The notes under the pieces were generated by a model. The model searched no databases and was not told where the DNA came from. It worked only from the letters and a program-made list of their open reading frames with translations. This document shows positions 57,536 to 64,000 of a stretch of DNA of 64,000 nucleotides, piece by piece. The DNA comes from Euclidia mi (lineage: Eukaryota > Arthropoda > Insecta > Lepidoptera > Erebidae): the NCBI GenBank assembly GCA_944739405.2, contig OX123183.2, forward strand, positions 94,068,729 through 94,132,728. Reading direction: 5' to 3'. Within the stretch, counting starts at the first letter, position 1. Every line of letters starts with the position of its first letter. The position numbers and the translations under genes are program-made.

Positions 57536-58200
57536 TTTGACGGCCGGTTGGCGAAGCGGGACTGTAAGCGACTGCTACACCGAAGGTCGCGGGTTCGATT
57601 CCCGCTCAAGTCAAACATTTGTGTGCATGAACATGGATGTTTGTCTTGGTCTGGGTGTTTCTATGTATAATAATTATGAATGTACATACATACATACATA
57701 CATAACGTCACGCCTTTTATCCCCGAAGGGGTAGGCAGAGGTGTATTTCTACACCCACTTTTCGCCAGATATACTTTAGTCCCACGTAATAAGGGGCGAG
57801 CCTATTGCCGTACCGGGCACATTTCCAGACTCCGTGCTGCTACTGAGAATTTCGTGACAGAAAAACCCAATAACACTGCCCGACCCAGGAATCGAACCCG
57901 GGACCTCCCGATCCCACGCGCACATTTACCTCGCGAGACCAACGAGGCAGCCGTATAGGGTTTGATGTCGAGTTTTCCGTCTCTATGCAAAGATGGTATT
58001 TGCATCGTGTTATCCCTTAGTCGCCTCTTACGAAACCAACGGGAAGATAGGGGGTGGTGACACTTGTATTCTATGCCGTCAACCACACGGCACATTATGA
58101 ATGTATTTACAAAAAAGAGTATGTATGTATGTTTATCCATTATCTAGTACCCATAGTACAAGCTCTGCTTAGTTTGGGACTAGATGGTGTTGTGTGAATG
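57536..58200 (+). mobile_element. SINE family 2 interrupted by another SINE
   Basis: The head is GACGGCCGGTTGGCGAAGCG and GCGGGTTCGATTCCCGC. It is split at ATTATGAATGTA and resumes at 58095 through GTACCCATAGTACAAGCTCT to GGGACTAGATGGTG. Confidence 0.88.
57685..58094 (-). mobile_element. 410-bp SINE with tail I, 12-bp target duplication
   Basis: ATTATGAATGTA is at 57673-57684 and 58095-58106. In reverse it runs GCCGTGTGGTTGACGG (head), then GCCTCGTTGGTCTCGCGAGG and CCGGGTTCGATTCCTGGG (tRNA-like A and B boxes), then CTCTGCCTACCCCTTCGGGG and (TATG)n. The last part is tail I, shared with the LINEs at 9928 and 28436. Confidence 0.9.
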
Positions 58201-58671
58201 TAGTAAGTAATAATTTTATAGGTGTGGATAAGGCGTCTCCTGGTCGCGTCAGAACGGCGCCGAAAGTGACGTCATAGTGAAAGTCCGAGGTCACTGGAGC
58301 AAAGAAACAGGATAGTTCATACATTCAGGTTCTAAATACCCGCAAGACAGTTTGACAGTTTGATTTGTTCACTAACCTTATGGCGGTATTTATTATGGTA
58401 CAATACCGATAAAAGAGGTTTAACTTTTGAGGTGCGTCCGTCAATCTCAACTTATCAAAGTTAAGCCGCAGGCAAGGAGGATTTATTGTAGGGATAAATA
58501 AAGTCGTTATTGCCGTGTTCTTTAAAATGTTTTATGGAAGATACACCGAGCCTGCGTAGCTTTGAATGGCAGGGTAACATTTGATGAATTAAGAATTAAG
58601 AAAGAATTTTAATATAAATCCTGTTAAAACTATTTTATTTTGGAATGAGTACGTACGCTTGATGGATGCGA
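58201..58671. other. Nothing recognised
   Basis: GC-richer near 58230-58300; no supported feature. Confidence 0.4.
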
Positions 58672-58730
58672 ATAGGAGACATAATAAATGTCCAGCAGTG
58701 GAATGCAATAGGCTGATTGATTGATACGTA
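58672..58730 (+). repeat. RTE-like tail II scrap
   Basis: GGAGACATAATAAATGTCCAG, CAGTGGAATGCAATAGGCTG, (ATTG)n-type end. Confidence 0.55.
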
Positions 58731-61700
58731 CCATACACATTTGTTGTGAGTATCTGATATTAAAATTAATGTTAATGACCACTAAAAATTTAATTACTAT
58801 ATGTTTTTGATTTCGGAAAACGACTGTACTCGTTTGCTACTTACTGTTACTACTTATCTTCACTCCGATAAATTCAACATGAAATTCCAAAGTGACATTT
58901 ATTTGCGTGGCATGTATCCATGGATAATTATAAAATCGGAATCTTTAATTTATTAATAATTATAAATGTATAAGAAACTAAACACAATTTAATTTATCTC
59001 TATCATTAGATCTAACGATATCTTCAGTATTAATCATTTGTATTTTTACCTTGGTATTTTTATCATAATCATAAAATTGCAATCAAAAGATTATATACTG
59101 TATCTCAGACTACTGGTACTTTTTTGTTGATATTGTATAAAATTAGGATAATTAATAAATAAACAAGGTGATAATAACAATCAAAATTTAAATGGAAACT
59201 GACTAAAATCGATATGGGAATCATACAAAAAGACATAAAACCGAATAGTAGACCTCCTCCTTTCTTAAGACGGTTGAAACGCAGTAAAAGAATACACGAC
59301 CGTTCTAAGAACGACATTAAACATGTAGTTTTCTAGATTAATACGTTCGCAAACCACACTATTTGCCATTATAACTGTTCAAGATTTAGGTCAAAGGATT
59401 CATCTCCTATCTGTCGGGGTGCGTCGGCGACTGGATGGCGTGACGTCGAGACGCCTGTGACGTCACAAGACCAATCGATAGGGACCCAGATGATCAGCCA
59501 TACATGTCTGGAACTTGTTTACGCGTTTGGTAAAACTTGTACATTTTTTAACTGGCAACTCCACAGCCACTTCAAATATTGTAACTGCAGAAGAAATTGT
59601 GTCGTGTCGCCTACTTATTTGGTCAAGCGAAAACTATAGGAATAGGTAGAGATTTTTATGAAGTAGCAATTGTGTTGATTATTCTGATGAGTATCGTTAT
59701 TAAAATTATGTTAGAAGCAAGGGCTGTGTGATTTCTTGTCGTGCTGATGATGATCATGAAAACATTATCAAAACTTCACCGATATTTTATTTAAATAAGA
59801 AGCGATTTTCGTATTTTCTTTTTAGTTTTAAAGCGGTTTTACCACTGTACAATGACTCCGCGTGTTGTGTTCCCTGGCCCCTGCAAAAAGAGGCCTACCA
59901 ACATTAAGGAGCAAGAGCTTCATTTTCTCTTTCTCGTAATTTGGTTGCATTTCTCTATTAACGGAAAAAGTATCTTACAAGACAGAAATCTAGTTCTAAA
60001 TCATGTAGCCTTAAGAAAATTTTATAAACAGAAATAGGCTTATATCTGTATATCTTTCTACATTACCAAATTTAATTATATGTAATTTTGTGGTCGAAAG
60101 GTTTTACCGTTCAAATTCGATTTGCGCACCCGAGCACTACCGATGCTAAGTAAATTCGCTTCTAAGATAAGCACTTACATCAGCCGGGGGTTCAAGGTTT
60201 CTATCAAGTTTTAGATAAATAATAAACAAGGGAATATTATATGCAGGAGGTCGCTGGATAATTGAAAGAAGTAGGTCAGTTCAAATTATAAATATGATTG
60301 GTAAGCATTACATGCAAATTTTTGTATTGCTCTAATCTTTTACAATTTCAGTGAATTAATTAACAGCTATACTTCCTTTTTTGTAAATAGATTAAGCATA
60401 GCTATATCTACACGCTTTCAGGATTAAGTTATTGAAAAATAAATATTTTCAGAAATGTTACATATAACCAAACAGTATCTTTTTTTGACAATAATCTTAC
60501 AAAAATATAATAAGCATAAAAGTTTGTGAGGATGGATGGAGGTTTTGTTACACTTGCATCCAATAACGACTGAGTTTATTTGGATGAAAAGTCGCAGTTA
60601 TGTAGCATGTCAAAATAACGTGTTCTTTTGACTCTTTAAGAGAGCTACCGGCTATCAGCTAGAATCTAATACATCAAGTCATACAACATCTAGATACTAC
60701 AAATTTCATCCACTTGTAACGTTGGTAACCATACAAAGTAAACAACCGACTGCTCTAATTCTCATCAGTAAAGGTTAGCAGGTAATGAGGTTTACTGCAA
60801 AGGCTGTGCTACCAACCAGTATTGCAACTAAGTAAATACGATTATAGGTGACGTACGAAGTGGGTAGGTCTCATATTTAACTACTGTTTCAATGTACACA
60901 GTAACGCCTATAGTTTGTGTATTGGGGTGAATATGGTTATAAGTAACGAGCCTTTTACTCAGAACTAGTGGACACTTGTGTAACTTTTTTGATTTATAGT
61001 ATCTACTACAACACAATACCGGTACTACAGTATCTACTCACACACGTTTATTTAATATCAAACTAGACAGAGCCTGTCCTACAGTAACAGACAAATGAAA
61101 AGATAATAAAAGAAAAGTATGTATGTATGTATGTAAAACTATACCAGATAGATATTTGAAAACCATGTTGTACTTGGAAATGACATTACAGGAATACCTA
61201 GTATATCCACGAGCTTAGAAGCAAAAACGATCTTGCGAAAGCGACTGCATTAGTCACAAACATAACATTTACTCCGTCAAATAATAAGAAGTAATTAAAT
61301 GAGAAAAAGACTTTGAGGCTTCAATTAAGAACAAAAATGTTCTAAGCTCGGTGACGAAATTTTTTACTTTTTGAACTGGCAACTCAGAGTCGTATTTCAT
61401 CTGGACTCCCTTTGTTATAAACTTCTTGGGAGGTACTTGAAAACTCAGAGTCCTCTCTCGATTAATTACGTAATTTATGAGAATAGCAACAAATACATTA
61501 AATTCGTTTTCATTGTTTTGGTAGAGCGGAAACGTATGTCAGTAGGTACTTGCCAATAATCATTTAAAATCTGTATTTTACTTGTGTTATTCCGCCAACG
61601 ATTCCCTGGACGTTGGGCGTGTAAACGTAGCGTAATTAATAATAATTGTTTGTTTTTATTTGCAATCTTCTAAATGTTTGTAAACATTTATTCTGATCTT

Positions 61701-61984
61701 CCTTTGTGTATTTATATTTGAAATTATAATATATTGTTTGGTATGTTATTATTAAACAAAACGCAAAGTCTTTTCATGTGATAATAACGAGTGGGTCCTG
61801 AAAAATAAATTGTAAACCCTGTTAAATAGAAAAAAAATACTACGTGTATTAAACATTACTAAGAATAAAATATGTAAACGTATTCTCTGAATTCTGATCA
61901 GGATTTCATACGTGCCTAAAGAATCCTTTAGAAATCTTTTAATACATGTACGTTTTATAGAAAAAAAAAAAATTTTAAACAAAA
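58731..61984. other. 3.2 kb without recognised gene
   Basis: AT-rich. Frames of 60-70 codons show no family features. There is a short (GTAT)n run at about 61117-61131. Nothing else could be supported. Confidence 0.4.
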
Positions 61985-62026
61985 ATAAACGACTTCAAAA
62001 AACACTAAGCTAGAGTTATGTTTGCC

Positions 62027-62705
62027 AAGACAAAACAAACGAGCCTAAGCACGATGAGATTGCTTTATTGTATTACAAAGATCCCATGGCCACCTTCCTG
62101 CTCTATCATCAGAGTTCGGTAAACATTCAGCACTAAAGTCCATGTAACGGCCCGGCCACGGCGCACAGCGGCGGCGGCAGCGGCGAGCGATTTCGATGTA
62201 CATCGCGTGCTTTACTCCGCCGCCGCGGCCGATGTCGCGTTAGAGTAAACGTGCCATGGACATCGAAAACGCTCGCCGCTGCCGCCGCCGCTGTGCGCCG
62301 TGGCCGGGCCGTAAAGACGACTCCAACGAGCCCAAACTCAATAGGATTGCGTCTTTGTATTACAAAGATCCCACGGCCACCTTCCTGCTCCATCATCAGA
62401 CCCTGCAAAACATCCAGTACCAAAGTCCATGTACAGACCAATCAAACGACCCTAAACTCGATGAGATTGGCTTACCTTCCAGCTCTATCATCAGACCATG
62501 GAAATCATCCAGCATCAAATTCTATGTAAAGACGACTTAAACGAGCCCAAACTCGATGAGATTGGGTTATTGTATCACTAAGATCTCATGGTTACCTTCC
62601 AACTCTATCATCAGACCATGGAAACCATCCAGAATCAAAGTCTATGTAAAGACAACTCAAACGAACCTAAACTCGACGGCATTGGGTTGTTATCGTCAAA
62701 TCGCT
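62027..62705 (+). repeat. 120-bp minisatellite, five units
   Basis: The marker AACGAGCC (or close variant) is at about 62037, 62325, 62445, 62540 and 62660. Spacing is 120 except 95 in one unit with a deletion. The first interval is 288 because a 164-bp MITE is inserted. Units contain CTCTATCATCAGACCATGG. Confidence 0.88.
62148..62311. mobile_element. 164-bp GC-rich palindromic MITE
   Basis: The 42-bp terminal inverted repeats are perfect (starting CGGCCCGGCCACGGCGCACA). Pairing continues with mismatches nearly to the centre. TAA is duplicated at 62145-62147 and 62312-62314, which fits PIF/Harbinger. It has no coding capacity. Confidence 0.92.
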
Positions 62706-62923
62706 TCAAGTGTGCTTGTACATTTTGAAGATCCTTCGATTTTTCAGGATTCCGTGATCAGATCCTGACCTGATGATCATGGGACCAATTAAGAGGTATA
62801 CTCTTTCAATCAAAACAAGAATTTTCGAAATCGGTCCAGGGGTCTTAGAGAAATCGGGGAACATACATAAAAAAAAGATTCCGACGAATTGAGAACTTCG
62901 AACCCTTTTTTTGAAGTCAGTTA

Positions 62924-64000
62924 ATGAACGTAAAATGTATTGATTTTGTGTTAAATATAATCGTAATGTTGGTTTACAAAAAATAATAAGAGCTATCGAC
63001 TATGTCTAGTATAATAACATACTTATAATATTGATTAAAAGGCATATTTTTAATATAAAATCTTTTTATAAGATTTGTTTACTATCATTGTTAATGGCTG
63101 TATACTACACGCTCAGTCTCATTAATCATACATTTAAAAACCCTTACAAAAGTGGCATCCAAAAGCGAGGATAATAAATTATATGTCATTTTAAAACATT
63201 TATGAAGGTCGGTAAGTTTTAACAATGTACGCCCGATTTCTTCCAAGATGTTTTTGTAATTCTTGCTACATTTGTATTTTACAAAAAAACGCTACAACAT
63301 GCCGAAGAACGAATAAATACATAATTCTAAACCACTAGATTTTTTAATTGGACTATACTGAAAACCTAATAAAATGTAGCACATAAAAAATTATACATTC
63401 TATCGGATAGCCGATGGTCCTATAACAGTTTAGCTGTCGATTTTCTGACCATTTCTTAAATATAACCAGGAAAGTATAAGACGGGGCAACACAACTTGTA
63501 GGGTCTCATTGGATAAGTTTCAACCTTTATACAGGTCGGGTAGGTTAAGTTGTGATATAAACTTTAGAGTTTTAAGAGCGCTCTGTTCTCAACCACAGCT
63601 GAAGATTCCATTACTCAAGCTACTGTTACAAAAAGAGATTCAAGATCCAATAAAATTGGATTCTTTACATTTTCGCTCGTAGTTTATAACGTTGGTCATT
63701 GTAGTTTGGTGATCGTATAAGGGTATCTGGTGATCGTATTAGGGTATCGGGTATTCGCCACAAAATCGCTGCGGTTCATTACAATTTCAAGGAGCGTATG
63801 CTATCAACATTGTGGAGGCGTGTTGGCATTGTGGAATAACTTATTGCTAGCAGTATTGCGAATAGTAGTTGCGAATGCAATTACTATTCGCAAAGCAAAC
63901 TATTTATGGCATTTAATGATGGAATTGAGGAGCTTAATTTTATCATAAACGCCAGAAAATTAAACGGGAAAATTAAAGTCTTATGGTTTTCAAAGTTTAA
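62924..64000. other. No gene recognised
   Basis: AT-rich. A 21-bp unit TGGTGATCGTAT.AGGGTATC repeats at about 63708-63750. A 72-codon frame at 63730-63948 has no family signal. Confidence 0.4.
63856..63893. repeat. Hairpin, 17-bp arms
   Basis: Arms 63856-63872 and 63877-63893 (TTGCGAATAGTA core) with one mismatch and loop GAAT. Confidence 0.88.

Larger units (their letters stand above)
61985..62923. mobile_element. TIR-like repeat with internal tandem array
   Basis: ACGACTTCAAAAAAC on the left and, inverted, TGACTTCAAAAAAAG on the right look like ends. Inside is a 120-bp tandem array and then GATTCCGACGAATTGAGAAC. I recognise the type as common in Lepidoptera; the class is unclear. Confidence 0.6.

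Noticed and set aside
59852..60037. 61-codon frame starting MTPRVVFPGP
   Set aside because: No supporting motif and no sign of continuation into exons.
61117..61131. (GTAT)n run as a tail I remnant
   Set aside because: No CTCTGCCTACCCC segment precedes it, so it is only a microsatellite.

Overview
The window looks like lepidopteran (moth or butterfly) nuclear DNA. It is AT-rich with GC-rich islands, and it carries tRNA-derived SINEs, RTE-like LINE tails ending in (ATG)n and a CR1/Jockey-type LINE tail of kinds I associate with Lepidoptera. That host assignment rests on recognition, not on a search. I find no convincing host protein-coding gene, rRNA or functional tRNA in 64 kb. Almost everything recognisable is a transposable element, many of them nested, truncated or internally deleted.

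Layout. 1-2.9 kb: the 3' half of a BEL/Pao LTR retrotransposon with an unbroken 870-codon pol frame. 3.3-18 kb: SINEs, dispersed repeats, a DDE transposase fragment (8.7-9.1 kb), a 5'-truncated LINE with a 13-bp target-site duplication (TSD; 9.9-11.0 kb) and a SINE inserted in a SINE (12.1-12.8 kb). 18.9-19.75 kb: a GC-rich Jockey-like LINE 3' end beside a TATA/Inr promoter-like motif. 19.77-24.57 kb: a 4.8-kb block (copy A) holding a CR1/Jockey tail, an RTE-like LINE and a Harbinger-like MITE. It recurs at 37.12-41.91 kb (copy B). 28.4-29.1 kb: a second LINE copy. 31.8-33.3 kb: a third copy of the MITE, containing a deleted piggyBac. 33.8-35.7 kb: mariner and Helitron relics. 36.3-37.1 kb: a second copy of the repeat at 3.9-4.6 kb, then a SINE tail fragment abutting copy B.

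42.8-44.6 kb: a dispersed repeat and a hAT-like MITE with a near-perfect 8-bp TSD. 46.9-47.5 kb: a PIF/Harbinger deletion derivative in which transposase and MADF-domain pieces face each other. 48.4-52.3 kb: an old inverted-repeat element carrying a 2.7-kb Penelope-like element (RT plus GIY-YIG, 13-bp TSD, inverted terminal repeats). 53.0-54.5 kb: an inverted-repeat element with an unidentified protein fragment. 54.8-58.2 kb: modular SINEs and a Penelope relic. 62.0-62.9 kb: a repeat with a 120-bp tandem array interrupted by a 164-bp palindromic MITE.

The elements do not form a pathway. They relate as autonomous donors (LINEs), parasites (SINEs that share LINE tails) and deletion derivatives. 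The strongest leads are the two-speed divergence of the 4.8-kb duplicate, the SINE head/tail modularity, and the small ORFs preserved in the piggyBac and Harbinger derivatives.
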